Shown here: positions 34,245 through 45,844 of the stretch, one piece after another
Position numbering within the stretch: position 1 is the first letter of the stretch
Layout: every line of letters starts with the position of its first letter
NCBI RefSeq assembly: GCF_900129125.1
Contig: NZ_FQVJ01000014.1
Location: 21,025-85,024, forward strand
Length of the DNA stretch: 64,000 nucleotides
Source of the DNA: Acidocella aminolytica 101 = DSM 11237
GTDB taxonomy: Bacteria; Pseudomonadota; Alphaproteobacteria; Acetobacterales; Acetobacteraceae
Direction of reading: 5' to 3'
The notes under the pieces: model-generated
Told to the model about the DNA's origin: nothing
Databases searched by the model: none
Seen by the model: the letters and a program-made list of their open reading frames with translations, nothing else
Position numbers and translations under genes: made by a program

Positions 34245-34267
34245 AAAGCCGGATAACTTCCGGCTTT
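34245..34267 (+). terminator. Hairpin terminator after the small membrane protein gene
   Basis: Stem AAAGCCGG (34245-34252) and CCGGCTTT (34260-34267) with a 7-base loop, preceded by an A run. It can serve the plus-strand gene and, through the A run, the minus-strand transglutaminase gene ending at 34288. Confidence 0.7.
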
Positions 34268-34287
34268 GCTCGGGTGGCGGGGCAGGG

Positions 34288-35157
34288 TCAGGTCAAGACC
34301 GGCTCCAGATCCACCCCCACCGTCAGAATATGCCGCCCGCCGCCCAAAATCACACCGCGCAACGGCGAGACATCGGTAAAATCCCGACCCCAGGCTAGGG
34401 TTACGTGCTCGTCCGTCGCCATTAGATTATTGGTGGGGTCAAAATCCACCCATCCGATATCAGGTCCCGCCCAAGCGCTGACCCAGGCATGGCTCTGGTC
34501 CGCTCCGCGCCGTTTTTCTTGCCCCGGAGGCGGCAGCGTGCGCAGATAGCCGGACACATAGCGCCCCGGCAGCCCCAAAGCGCGCAGACAGGCCAGCATG
34601 AAATGCGCATAATCCTGGCAGACGCCGGTGCGTGTGTGCAGAATATGCAGCGCTGTGGTGAAATTATTGGTGACGCCCGGCCTATAGCTCATCTCGGTAA
34701 AGATGCGCTGGTTCAGCTCCAGCAACGCCTCCAATATATACCGTCCCGGCCGGAAGGTCACCGCCGCATAATCCGCAACGCCGCCCCCAGGGGCCGCCAG
34801 CTTGCTGGGCAGGCAGAACTCGACCACCTCCGGCTCCTGCTGGGCCCAGGCGGCAATGGCTTCCCAGCGAGGTGTCTGGCTGGCATGCGGCGGCAGCGGC
34901 TGATTCACCTCCACTGTGGCGCTCAGCGTCACGCTGAACTGCTTATGCGCCCCGGTGAGCGAGACGCTGGTGGTGCGGTTGCCGAAATGGTCGATCTCAT
35001 CGCGCCGGTTATCTGGGCCGGGGGCGATATCAAGCTGCGCCTCCCGCACAATCTGGCCGGGCCGTTCGCGCGGGAGCAGATGCATGAAATGCGTGCCGAT
35101 CACTACCGGTTCGGTGTAATCATAGGTCGTGGCGTGGTTCAGGCGATAAAGCGTCAT
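34288..35157 (-). CDS. Transglutaminase-like cysteine protease/amidase
   Basis: A 289-residue protein with an N-terminal immunoglobulin-like transglutaminase domain (MTLYRLNHATTYDYTEPV ... HLLPRERPGQ) and a C-terminal papain-like transglutaminase core. Catalytic triad: Cys in RTGVCQDYAHFML (near 170), His in DQSHAWVSAW and Asp in GWVDFDPTNN. Cytoplasmic; no signal peptide. It lies 21 bp downstream of a fused ATP-grasp/alpha-E gene, the recognised genomic partnership of this family. It is thought to cleave or crosslink a peptide-like product made by the ligase (established association, unknown substrate). Confidence 0.9.
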   Translation of the reverse strand: MTLYRLNHATTYDYTEPVVIGTHFMHLLPRERPGQIVREAQLDIAPGPDNRRDEIDHFGNRTTSVSLTGAHKQFSVTLSATVEVNQPLPPHASQTPRWEAIAAWAQQEPEVVEFCLPSKLAAPGGGVADYAAVTFRPGRYILEALLELNQRIFTEMSYRPGVTNNFTTALHILHTRTGVCQDYAHFMLACLRALGLPGRYVSGYLRTLPPPGQEKRRGADQSHAWVSAWAGPDIGWVDFDPTNNLMATDEHVTLAWGRDFTDVSPLRGVILGGGRHILTVGVDLEPVLT

Positions 35158-35178
35158 GTTATGGTGAATGTTGGCGGA

Positions 35179-37374
35179 TTATTGCGCCGCTTCCAAGAGC
35201 TCGTCCTCTTCCAGCGCGTGGGCTGCGGGCAGCAGGGTGAAGAAACGCCGCTGCACATGGTCTGAGAGCGTGCGAAGCCGCGCGCCGGCGTTGCTGAGCG
35301 TCGCGCGCAAGGCGATGCCGTTGCCCGCCAGATTGACGATATCCTGCAATAGTTGTTTGGCGGTCTCCGCATCGTCATCGGCTCCCAACCGCTCCAGGCA
35401 GGCGCGCAAGGCGTGGCACTGATACGCCAGGGAGCGTGGGTTGGACATATCCGCCAGCAACATCGCCAAAACCGGGCCAGGCGCCATGATGCCCGCATGG
35501 CGCAGCCCGTAACTCAGCACTGAATCCGCCAGCTCAATCCCCAGCGCCATGCCCGGCTCCAGCCGTTCCACCGGACCGTCCAGCAAAATCGCCAGCGTTT
35601 CGGCCAGCGCGTCGCCACGCTCCAGCCGCCGCCCCATTTCCAGGAACAGCCAGCCGCCATCGCGGGACATATTCTCCGCCGCGATCCCCGCAAAGGTCGC
35701 GGTGAAGCTCAGCAGGGTCGACAGCGCGGCCTCCTCGTTGGGCAGCGCCTCCGTGGCCTGCTGCAAGGCAAAGCGCACGGTGGCGAGCATGGAGGGCGAA
35801 AGCCGCTCGGCGGAAGCATCCACCAGCCGCGCGACCTCCTTCAACAGCCCGGCAATCGGCTTGCGCCGCGCCAATGTCTGCCGCAGCAGCCGCCCGGAAA
35901 TCGCAGTGCCCGCAATATCCGCCGGCAACAGCCCGGCCTGGGCCAGGCAGCGGGAGATCAGTGCCCGCTCCGCCAAGTCGCGCGGCAGGGAAGTGCCGGA
36001 TTCCAGGCGCGGAATCGCCAGCAGCAGCAGCCGCACGGCGGCCTCCAGTCGTTCCACGGAGCGTCCGAGCCAGAACAGATTATCCGCCAGCCGCGAGGGC
36101 AGGTGCGCCGCAGCCAGGAACTTCACTTTCTCGGGCGGTTCAGCGGGTTGGGCGCCGGAGATCATGCGCGGCTCCTCGCTATCCAGTACCCAAAGATCCT
36201 TGGTGCCTAGCCCGGCGGGCGCGCCTGCGGCGTTCAGCGGCAGGCCCAGACCGCCGGGCAGCACCTGCCAGTCCTGCCCGTCATGCCAGGCGAACAGCCG
36301 CAGAAAATGCGGAGCCTTGATGCTGGTGCCATCCGGTCCCAGAAACGGCGCTGTGGAGGCCAGTTCCAGACTATGCTCATCTGCCCGCTGCAACCACGGC
36401 GGCTCGCCCAGCAGCGGCTCGAACAGCTCCTGCAGATACGGCAGCAGCGCCTCTGACTCGACCAGCTTGCTGCCGGGCGCGTTCAGGATGGAGAGCACCC
36501 CGGCGCGAATGGCCCCGAACGAGCCGGGAATCCCCGCCCCTGGCCGTCCGCCTTGTTCTAGCGGATCAAGGTCGATGCCTGACACCCCCCGGATAATCGT
36601 GGACACATGCAAAAGCCCGCTCAGCGTTTTAATATGCAGCGCGCCGTTGCGGGCCGCGAGATCGGCATGTTCGATCATCAACACACCTAGCGCGCGGGCG
36701 AGCAGCGTGTCGTCAAAACCGTCGAACTTGTCCACCGTGCCATCGGACAGCAAGGCAACCAGCCCGCCCTCGGCCTCGCGCTGGAGGTGGTCGATCAGCA
36801 TTTCCCGCGCCGGGCGGATTGAGCGCAGATCCCCCATCCTGAACAATTCCGGCAGGGTGCCGTTGGTTAGCCGCCGCAAGGTCAGCGCGTGGCCCAGCCC
36901 GGGAATCACGCCGGTATGGTCACGCATCAGCAAAAACCGCCCGTCCGGCGCGCGGATCACATCCGCCGCGTAAAGCCCCAAGCGCGGCGCGGGCAGCGGG
37001 GCAAGGGTGTGCAGCGGGCGCAGAAAATAGGGGTCGCCATAAACCAGCGCCGGCGGCAACTGGCCCCGATGCAGCAGGGTTTGTGGGCCGTACACATCCT
37101 CGAGCACCTGCGACAGCAGGTTGGCGCGCTGGCGTACAGCGTCTTCCAGCACGGCGAAATCCTCGGCGGTGAGCAGCGCGGGCAAGGGGTCGTAAAGCCG
37201 TGTAAGCTGCGACCCAAGCGGTGCCGCCAGACGCATTTGCCGGTTCAGCGCCGCCGTCCTGCGGCCCAACTCGTCATTCCCAATCTCCCGGATGGCGGAC
37301 AAAATCTGGGCCCAAGGGGCCTTGGTCCGGCCCTGGCGGTCCAGCGTTTCATCAAGCGGTGCGATCGGCTGCAT
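35179..37374 (-). CDS. Fusion of degenerate circularly permuted ATP-grasp and alpha-E domain
   Basis: A 731-residue fusion. Residues 1-400 align with the circularly permuted type 2 ATP-grasp proteins (RANLLSQVLEDVYGPQTLL, VYGDPYFLRPLH, FRMGDLRSIRPAR, LPGGLGLPL). Residues 428-731 form an alpha-E domain (LPSRLADNLFWLGRSVERLE). Compared with the ATP-grasp protein encoded divergently at 37704, the segment with the ATP-binding Lys and glycine-rich loop (KPVGESGGYG) and some 50 flanking residues is missing: LLGEPPWLQRAD joins directly to LELASTAPFLG near residues 328-340. It may be a catalytically dead, structural or regulatory paralogue. Followed by the transglutaminase gene. Confidence 0.88.
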   Translation of the reverse strand: MQPIAPLDETLDRQGRTKAPWAQILSAIREIGNDELGRRTAALNRQMRLAAPLGSQLTRLYDPLPALLTAEDFAVLEDAVRQRANLLSQVLEDVYGPQTLLHRGQLPPALVYGDPYFLRPLHTLAPLPAPRLGLYAADVIRAPDGRFLLMRDHTGVIPGLGHALTLRRLTNGTLPELFRMGDLRSIRPAREMLIDHLQREAEGGLVALLSDGTVDKFDGFDDTLLARALGVLMIEHADLAARNGALHIKTLSGLLHVSTIIRGVSGIDLDPLEQGGRPGAGIPGSFGAIRAGVLSILNAPGSKLVESEALLPYLQELFEPLLGEPPWLQRADEHSLELASTAPFLGPDGTSIKAPHFLRLFAWHDGQDWQVLPGGLGLPLNAAGAPAGLGTKDLWVLDSEEPRMISGAQPAEPPEKVKFLAAAHLPSRLADNLFWLGRSVERLEAAVRLLLLAIPRLESGTSLPRDLAERALISRCLAQAGLLPADIAGTAISGRLLRQTLARRKPIAGLLKEVARLVDASAERLSPSMLATVRFALQQATEALPNEEAALSTLLSFTATFAGIAAENMSRDGGWLFLEMGRRLERGDALAETLAILLDGPVERLEPGMALGIELADSVLSYGLRHAGIMAPGPVLAMLLADMSNPRSLAYQCHALRACLERLGADDDAETAKQLLQDIVNLAGNGIALRATLSNAGARLRTLSDHVQRRFFTLLPAAHALEEDELLEAAQ

Positions 37375-37703
37375 TTCGGCAGATTTAACAGAGAGGCAGG
37401 CAAGTGCCTACCTGCACCGGATACGGACAGATTTCTTGGTCCGCCGTTTGCATAGGTTTGTTTCGGACATGACGAATCATCAGGAGGAATATCTTGCGGA
37501 GATGGAAGTTTTGCGGTCAGACTGACCGTGCACCATGACGTATCGGCGCCAAATTCTGGGTGACGCATGCTGAAATGCTGGGCAAAAGCGGCCTGGGTGG
37601 TGTTTCTCGTGCCAGGGCATGGTCAGGCCCTGACAAATTTATTCAAGAGTTTCAAAATTTTCTGCTCCCTCTTTACTCGCGTGCGCGCGCAGGAGGCACT
37701 GGC
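37375..37703. promoter_or_regulatory. Divergent promoter region of the ATP-grasp/alpha-E clusters
   Basis: About 330 bp between the two wings. The part at 37625-37680 is AT-rich (TTTATTCAAGAGTTTC and similar), as expected of a promoter. The frame of the plus-strand gene stays open back to a GTG at 37560, but without a good ribosome site there. No confident -35/-10 pair or operator palindrome was assigned. Confidence 0.45.
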
Positions 37704-39179
37704 TTGAACGAAATTTTCCATAATCTGTGGCCCGAATACGATTCCGGCCGCTTCTTTTGCGAACTGACCGCCCCCCGCCCTGATGTTGGCCCTGTGCCGC
37801 AATGGTTGGCCGAACGGCTGCAAACCATTGGGCTGGAGGCACTGCGGAGCCGCGCCTCCGCCGCGGAAACGGATTTGATCGATCTCGGCGTGACCTTTAC
37901 GGTCTATTCAGACGCCACGGCGATCGACCGTATCCTGCCCTTTGATTGTATCCCGCGCATCTTAACAGCCTCTGAATGGGATCTGCTGGAGCGCGCCTGC
38001 ATCCAGCGCGTGCAGACGCTGAATCTGTTTCTGGGCGATATCTACGGCAAGGGCCAAGTGGTGAAAGACGGGATTATTCCCGCCGAGCTCGTCTATGGCA
38101 ATTCCAATTACCGCCCGGAAATGAAGGATTTTCCGGTGCCCCACGGAACTTATTTGCATGTTTGCGGCATCGATATCATCCGCGATGAAAAAGGTGACTT
38201 CCGGGTTCTGGAGGATAATGCCCGCACGCCCTCCGGCGTTTCCTACGTCATCGAAAACCGGCATCTGATGCTGCGGACCTTCCCGGACCTGATGGCTGGC
38301 ATTAAGCTCAAGCCCGTGGATGATTACGGTCGCCGCCTGCGCGCGGCCATGGCGGAGGTTGCCCCCGGCGACCATGCAGACCCGCAGGTGGTTCTGCTCT
38401 CACCGGGCATCTACAATTCCGCTTATTTCGAGCATGTGTTCCTGGCGCGTGAGATGGGCGTGCCATTAGTGGTTGGCGCTGACTTGGTGGTGGAAAAAGA
38501 CCGCGTGTTCATGCGTACCACCTCCGGGCTGAAACCGGTCCACACCATCTATCGTCGTTTGAATGATGACTTCCTGGACCCTGAGGTATTCCGGCCTGAC
38601 TCCATGCTGGGCGTGCCGGGTTTGATTCGTGCCTGGAAAAAAGGCAATGTCGCTATTGCCAACGCAGTGGGCACCGGCGTAGCGGATGACAAGGCGGTCT
38701 ATGCCTACATGCCCCGGATCATCAAATATTATTTGGGCGAAGAACCGCTGATCCAGAACGTGGACACCCATATCTGCCGCGAGGAAGAGGGGTTGAACTA
38801 CACGCTGGCGAATCTCGACAAGCTGGTCACCAAGCCGGTGGGTGAAAGCGGCGGGTATGGTATCACTATCGGCCCGCGCGCCTCCAAGGAGGAACTAGAG
38901 ACTGTCCGTGAGACCATTAAGGCCAACCCTGATAACTGGATCAGCCAGCCAATGATCGGCCTCTCCGTCGGGCCAACCTTGGCGGAAGACGGCATCGGCC
39001 CGCGCCATCTGGACCTGCGACCTTTTATTATCACGGGCCGTGATAGCTGGGTTCTGCCCGGCGGGTTATCACGAGTCGCAATGAAGAAGGGCTCGCTTAT
39101 TGTGAATTCCAGCCAGGGCGGCGGGTCGAAGGACACCTGGGTACTGGCCGAACGCTATGGCCAAGGAGGCAAGTCATGA
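37704..39179 (+). CDS. Circularly permuted type 2 ATP-grasp protein (predicted peptide/amide ligase)
   Basis: A 491-residue predicted amidoligase forming an amide bond with ATP. Signatures: GVTFTVYSDA, QRVQTLNLFLGDIYG, GNSNYRPEM, ICGIDIIRDEKGDFRVLEDNARTPSG (split in two halves in the family), RRLNDDFLDPEVFRPDSM and the ATP-binding KLVTKPVGESGGYG. It ends in a FIITGRDSWVLPGGL block. The TTG at 37704 is chosen as start because AGGAGG lies at 37691-37696 and the length then matches the family; GTG at 37560 would add 48 residues. Coupled by ATGA to the alpha-E gene. The substrate is unknown. Confidence 0.92.
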   Translation: MNEIFHNLWPEYDSGRFFCELTAPRPDVGPVPQWLAERLQTIGLEALRSRASAAETDLIDLGVTFTVYSDATAIDRILPFDCIPRILTASEWDLLERACIQRVQTLNLFLGDIYGKGQVVKDGIIPAELVYGNSNYRPEMKDFPVPHGTYLHVCGIDIIRDEKGDFRVLEDNARTPSGVSYVIENRHLMLRTFPDLMAGIKLKPVDDYGRRLRAAMAEVAPGDHADPQVVLLSPGIYNSAYFEHVFLAREMGVPLVVGADLVVEKDRVFMRTTSGLKPVHTIYRRLNDDFLDPEVFRPDSMLGVPGLIRAWKKGNVAIANAVGTGVADDKAVYAYMPRIIKYYLGEEPLIQNVDTHICREEEGLNYTLANLDKLVTKPVGESGGYGITIGPRASKEELETVRETIKANPDNWISQPMIGLSVGPTLAEDGIGPRHLDLRPFIITGRDSWVLPGGLSRVAMKKGSLIVNSSQGGGSKDTWVLAERYGQGGKS

Positions 39180-40192
39180 ATCATATGCGTGACCCCGGCT
39201 TGCTAGCCCGCGATGCCGAAGGGCTGTTCTGGATGGCGCGCTATCTGGAACGCGTCGAGAATATAGCCAGGCTGATCGACGTGACCCAGAGCTTCGAAAG
39301 CCCCGGCTTTGAAACGGAAGCCTGGTACGGGCTGATTCGTATCAACGCGGACGAGGCGAATTTCCGTGAGCGCGGCTTCTCGGCCGATGCGGTGCATGTG
39401 AAGCGATTTTATCTTCTGGATAAAGGCAACAGCACGTCCATCCCCGCGTGCCTGGAAGGGGCACGGACCAATGCCCGCACGCTGCGCCCGTTGATGAGCA
39501 CGGAGATGTGGAGACAAATCAATATGTTCCATCGCTTTGTCTCGCGCATTACGCCGGAGAATCTGGAAGGGGACGCGCTCTCGCGCCTCTGCACCAAGAT
39601 AAAGGAGGGCGTGCAGGCCCATACCGGCATTACCCAGGGTACTCTGCACCGCGACCAGGGGTGGTATTTTTACGAGTTGGGCCGCTATATCGAACGTGCG
39701 GACCAGACCACCCGTATGCTGGACATTAAATACACCGCCCTGTTGCCGCGCGGCAAAGAGGAAAAGCGCGTGGCGGAGCTGACCCAATGGAATGCGATTT
39801 TGCGTGCCGCGGCGGGGTATCATGCGTTCAAGCGTCAGGCGCGGGCGCAGTTCGCACCGGAGGATGTGGTGCATTTTCTGCTTCGCGATCCGTCCAGCCC
39901 GCGTTCGGCCTTGCTGTGTATCCGCCGGATTGAGTCACATTTGGATGATCTGCGGCGCTATTACGGGCTGTCTACCGTGGCGGAAGCGCTGGAGCTTTCG
40001 GAGATGTTGCGTGAACTGATCTTGGAAAAGCCGCTTGGCCATATTCTCGCCACCGGGCTGCATGAATATCTGGATCTCATTCAAATCCACCTGCATGAGC
40101 TGGCGGGAGCGGTTGGTCGTGTCTTCTTCCGGGATTGGCGACCAGCCCCCATCTCAGCCCAGAAGCAGGTCCAGACCCAGGTTAGTGCTTGA
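39176..40192 (+). CDS. Alpha-E domain protein
   Basis: A 338-residue all-helical protein of the alpha-E (DUF403) family, starting LLARDAEGLFWMARYLERVENIARL (split here from the family pattern), with RDQGWYFYELGRYIERADQTTRML near residue 160. Alpha-E domains accompany permuted ATP-grasp ligases and transglutaminases and are thought to be part of the same peptide-ligation machinery; the biochemical role is not established. ATGA overlap upstream and TTGA overlap downstream (TTG start of the next gene). Confidence 0.92.
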   Translation: MNHMRDPGLLARDAEGLFWMARYLERVENIARLIDVTQSFESPGFETEAWYGLIRINADEANFRERGFSADAVHVKRFYLLDKGNSTSIPACLEGARTNARTLRPLMSTEMWRQINMFHRFVSRITPENLEGDALSRLCTKIKEGVQAHTGITQGTLHRDQGWYFYELGRYIERADQTTRMLDIKYTALLPRGKEEKRVAELTQWNAILRAAAGYHAFKRQARAQFAPEDVVHFLLRDPSSPRSALLCIRRIESHLDDLRRYYGLSTVAEALELSEMLRELILEKPLGHILATGLHEYLDLIQIHLHELAGAVGRVFFRDWRPAPISAQKQVQTQVSA

Positions 40193-41766
40193 GCTCTTCG
40201 ACTTGTTCTGAACCGGATAAAGCGGTCCGCCCGGCTGGTGTTTCAGGCTGGGGCTGGCCGCTTTTTGTGTTTGTGCTGGCCTTGCTGCCCCGGCTGTTTG
40301 AGTTGGGACGTCAGCCTTTATGGCTGGATGAAGTGCTTACTCTCAACCGAGCCTCTTTGGCGCCGGGGGCGTTGGCGCTGAACTCTTTTCAGAACCACCA
40401 CATGCCGGGCTTTTTTCTGTTGCTTTCGCCACTCACCGGACTGGGGGAGCCGCAATTCTGGCTGCGTGTGCCCTCAGCCATTTTTGGCGCCGTCGCGGTG
40501 ATGCTGGTGTTCATGATCGCGGCGCGGCTGGCGGGCTGGCTGGCTGGCGGGCTGGCGGCGCTGGTTTTGGGGCTTTCACCCGCCGTGCTGGGCTTCGCGC
40601 AGGAAGCGCGCTCTTACACGCTGGTGATGACGCTGATTCTGGTGGCGCTGTATGGCGTGACCCGACTGGCGCAGGATTTGCGCGCGGCGGGGCAAGGGTT
40701 CCGGGCCGCCAAGGCCGGGTGGTTGTGCTTTGTGCTGGGCACGGCTGCGGCGCTGGATGTGCTGGGCGATGCCGTGCCCTGGTGGCTGGCCGCGAATCTG
40801 ATTTTTTTCTTCCTGCTGCCCTTCACTCCGGCGCGGTGGCGGCTTGTGCGCAATGTGCTGCTGGCGGATCTGGCGGTACTTTTGCTGACTGCGCCGCTTT
40901 ATGCGCTGCTGCTGCATTATCAGGCGGAGAGCGTGGCCCACAGCCTGGGCTGGATTCCAAAGCTGGATGCAAAGCGGGTCTGGTATAATTTTGGCGCAGT
41001 ATATCTGATGCATGTACCGGACTGGGTGTCGTTCCGGTTTCTGACGCGTCATGCGGTGCCGGGGGTGGTCTGGCTGGTTGACGCACTGCTGCTGGCGGCG
41101 TTGGCGGCCGCAGTCTGGCGGTTGCGGCGGCGGGTGACGCTCCTGATAGTGCTGGGCATTGCGTTCCTGCTTTTGCCGTGCCTGTTCTTGCTGCTCTCGC
41201 TTTGGCATCCTGTGCTGCTGCCGCGCTATCTCCTATGGAGCGCGGCGCCGATGGCGGTGCTGGTGGGTATTGGCGGCGCGGCGCTGCTGGAAGCACGCCC
41301 CGTGGCCGTGCGCGGGCTGGCGGTGGTGGCGGTGGCCGGGCTGTTGCTGGTGAATCTGCTTCCTTATTATAAAGACGAGGCGAAGCCGCGCTGGGATCTG
41401 GCGGCGCAAATTCTGGCTCGGGAGTTCAGCCCCGGTGACATGATTTTATTCTCGGATGGTGGGGCGGTGCCGATTTTGAAGGTCTATCTGCCCAAGGCGG
41501 CGCGAGAGACCGTGTTGAGCCACCCTTATGGCGGCCTGCACCATGCCGAAGCGGCGCTGAACCAGGGGCGGCGCGTGTGGGTGGTGTATGGTCATGCCGG
41601 GCAGAATACCGGCACGGCACGCCAGTTTTTCGCCAAGATGCAGACGCTGGGCGTGCCCAGCAAGGTACAGGCGGCGGGGCGGCGGATTGCGATTGTGCTT
41701 TATGCACCGGGCCAGCATCTCGCCAGCTGTACGGAGCTGGCGGAGCAGGACGGGATTTGCGGCTGA
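40189..41766 (+). CDS. GT39/ArnT-like membrane glycosyltransferase
   Basis: A 525-residue protein with about ten or more membrane helices and the extracytoplasmic acidic motif ELGRQPLWLDEVLTLNRA of GT-C enzymes, in which the Asp-Glu pair binds the polyprenyl-phosphate sugar donor. Such enzymes glycosylate lipid A, proteins or glycans on the periplasmic face. The TTG start overlaps the alpha-E stop, so the gene is translationally coupled to the ATP-grasp pair. That coupling suggests the ligase product or its carrier may be decorated at the membrane (inference). A terminator follows. Confidence 0.8.
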   Translation: MSSSTCSEPDKAVRPAGVSGWGWPLFVFVLALLPRLFELGRQPLWLDEVLTLNRASLAPGALALNSFQNHHMPGFFLLLSPLTGLGEPQFWLRVPSAIFGAVAVMLVFMIAARLAGWLAGGLAALVLGLSPAVLGFAQEARSYTLVMTLILVALYGVTRLAQDLRAAGQGFRAAKAGWLCFVLGTAAALDVLGDAVPWWLAANLIFFFLLPFTPARWRLVRNVLLADLAVLLLTAPLYALLLHYQAESVAHSLGWIPKLDAKRVWYNFGAVYLMHVPDWVSFRFLTRHAVPGVVWLVDALLLAALAAAVWRLRRRVTLLIVLGIAFLLLPCLFLLLSLWHPVLLPRYLLWSAAPMAVLVGIGGAALLEARPVAVRGLAVVAVAGLLLVNLLPYYKDEAKPRWDLAAQILAREFSPGDMILFSDGGAVPILKVYLPKAARETVLSHPYGGLHHAEAALNQGRRVWVVYGHAGQNTGTARQFFAKMQTLGVPSKVQAAGRRIAIVLYAPGQHLASCTELAEQDGICG

Positions 41767-41778
41767 ACCGGCCATAAA

Positions 41779-41809
41779 AAACGCCGCCAGGCGGAGCTTG
41801 GCGGCGTTT
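41779..41809. terminator. Bidirectional terminator between GT39 and fpr genes
   Basis: Perfect 10-bp stem AAACGCCGCC (41779-41788) and GGCGGCGTTT (41800-41809), extended by an A-T pair, with an A run on the left and TTT on the right. It serves both convergent genes. Confidence 0.85.
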
Positions 41810-41826
41810 GCAGCGAGAGACGGGCC

Positions 41827-42600
41827 TTATTTCTCGACGAAGGCTTTTTCAATTACGTACTGGCCCGGCTGGGAGTGGCTGCCTTCATCAAAGCCGCGGG
41901 CTTCCAGCATAGTCTGCAGTTCGGACAGCATTTCAGGGCTGCCGCACAGCATCACGCGATAATCCTCGGTATTGAGGGCGGGCAGGCTGAGATCAGCCTC
42001 CAGCTTGCCTTGTTCCAGCAACGCGGTGATGCGTCCGTTATGCTTGAACGGCTCGCGCGTCACCGTAGGGTAGTAGAGCAGTTTTTCCTGCGCCAACTCG
42101 CCAAAGAACTCGTCCTGCATCAGGTTTTCGACAACCTTCTCGCCGTAAGACAGTTCGTTGATGAAGCGGCAGCCATGCACGAGAATGATTTTCTCGTACC
42201 GCTCATAGGCATCCGGGTCTTTGATGACGCTCACGAACGGTGCCAGGCCGGTGCCGGTGGAGAGCATGAGCAGATATTTGCCCGGCTTGAGGCTGTCTTG
42301 CACCAGCGTGCCGGTGGGCTTGCCGCCGACGATGATTTCGTCGCCCGGCTGCAGCTTTTGCAGATGCTGAGTAAGCGGGCCGTTGGGCACCTTTATGGAG
42401 AAGAACTCCAGTTGGTCCTCATGATTGGCGCTGCACAGTGAATAAGCACGCAATAGCGGCCGGCCGTTGATAGGGAGGCCGATCATCACGAACTGCCCGT
42501 TAATAAAGCGCAGGCCAGGGTTCCGCGTGGTGGTGAAGCTGAACAGCCTGTCAGTCCAGTGCCGGACGGTTTTCACCGTCTCGGTGTACATTGTCGCCAA
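41827..42600 (-). CDS. fpr: Ferredoxin-NADP(H) reductase
   Basis: FAD enzyme exchanging electrons between NADPH and ferredoxin or flavodoxin, 257 residues. FAD-binding motif RAYSLCSAN (about 50-58), phosphate/NADP-binding LSTGTGLAPFVSVIKDP (about 110-126), and C-terminal GQYVIEKAFVEK typical of bacterial Fpr with the extra tail stacking on FAD. N-terminal VKTVRHWTDRLFSFTTTR is the usual family start. Single-gene unit. Confidence 0.94.
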   Translation of the reverse strand: MATMYTETVKTVRHWTDRLFSFTTTRNPGLRFINGQFVMIGLPINGRPLLRAYSLCSANHEDQLEFFSIKVPNGPLTQHLQKLQPGDEIIVGGKPTGTLVQDSLKPGKYLLMLSTGTGLAPFVSVIKDPDAYERYEKIILVHGCRFINELSYGEKVVENLMQDEFFGELAQEKLLYYPTVTREPFKHNGRITALLEQGKLEADLSLPALNTEDYRVMLCGSPEMLSELQTMLEARGFDEGSHSQPGQYVIEKAFVEK

Positions 42601-42717
42601 GGTATCTTGCTCCGCACAAAAAATCTCGGCGTCTTTATACGCTCTTGCGGGGAATGTTAACCTCTATTTCGGCAAAGCAGGCCCCTAAAACGCAAAAATC
42701 TCCTCCAAAAAGGATGA

Positions 42718-45220
<2,503 letters not shown>

Positions 45221-45222
<2 letters not shown>

Positions 45223-45236
45223 GGCCGTTTGGCCTC
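45221..45236 (+). terminator. Short hairpin at the end of the PLP enzyme gene
   Basis: GAGGCC (45221-45226) pairs with GGCCTC (45231-45236) around GTTT, overlapping the stop codon. No long T run follows; a weak terminator or 3' stabiliser. Confidence 0.35.
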
Positions 45237-45271
45237 TTGCCGCTTGCGCTTGGACATGGTGCAGTTTGACC

Positions 45272-45844
45272 ATGGTAAAATTGGATAAAATTTACACTAG
45301 AGGCGGTGATCACGGTGAAACTTCGCTGGGGGATGGGACGCGGGTGCCTAAATCCTCGGCAAGAATCGTGGCGATGGGTGATGTTGACGAGTTGAATGCC
45401 GTCATCGGCCTCGTGCGGTTGGAGGTTGAAGGCACCATTGATACGATTCTAGAACGGGTTCAGAATGATCTATTCGATCTCGGCGCGGATCTTTGCACGC
45501 CGATCACCGAGGACGCGAAACCCGCGCTACGGATTGTGCAAGGGCAGATCAACTGGCTGGAAGCCCGGATTGATGCGGTGACGGCAGAGTTGGCGCCTCT
45601 GACCTCCTTTATTCTGCCCGCGGGCAGCCCGGCGGCGGCGCGGTTACATTTTTCCCGTACCGTGGCGCGGCGGGCGGAACGCGCGGTGGTGCATCTGCTG
45701 GAAGAACCCGAGGAAGCGGTGAACCGGCTGGTTCTGCTTTATCTCAACCGTTTGTCTGACTTGTTGTTTGTACTGGCGCGCGCGGCGAATGGCATGGGCG
45801 GGGCGGATGTGCTCTGGGTGCCCGCGGGCGGACGGGATGGCTGA
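45272..45844 (+). CDS. pduO: ATP:cob(I)alamin adenosyltransferase, PduO type
   Basis: Makes adenosylcobalamin from cob(I)alamin and ATP; 190 residues. N-terminal ATP-binding motif KIYTRGGDHGETSLGDGTR, then GDVDELNAVIGLVR and the helical bundle with SFILPAGSPAAARLHFSRTVARRAER containing the conserved Arg/Glu active-site set (split across two helices). Start set at ATG 45272 (MVKLDKIYTRGGD); the TTG at 45266 adds two residues. Overlaps the kinase gene downstream by 8 bp. Confidence 0.94.
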   Translation: MVKLDKIYTRGGDHGETSLGDGTRVPKSSARIVAMGDVDELNAVIGLVRLEVEGTIDTILERVQNDLFDLGADLCTPITEDAKPALRIVQGQINWLEARIDAVTAELAPLTSFILPAGSPAAARLHFSRTVARRAERAVVHLLEEPEEAVNRLVLLYLNRLSDLLFVLARAANGMGGADVLWVPAGGRDG

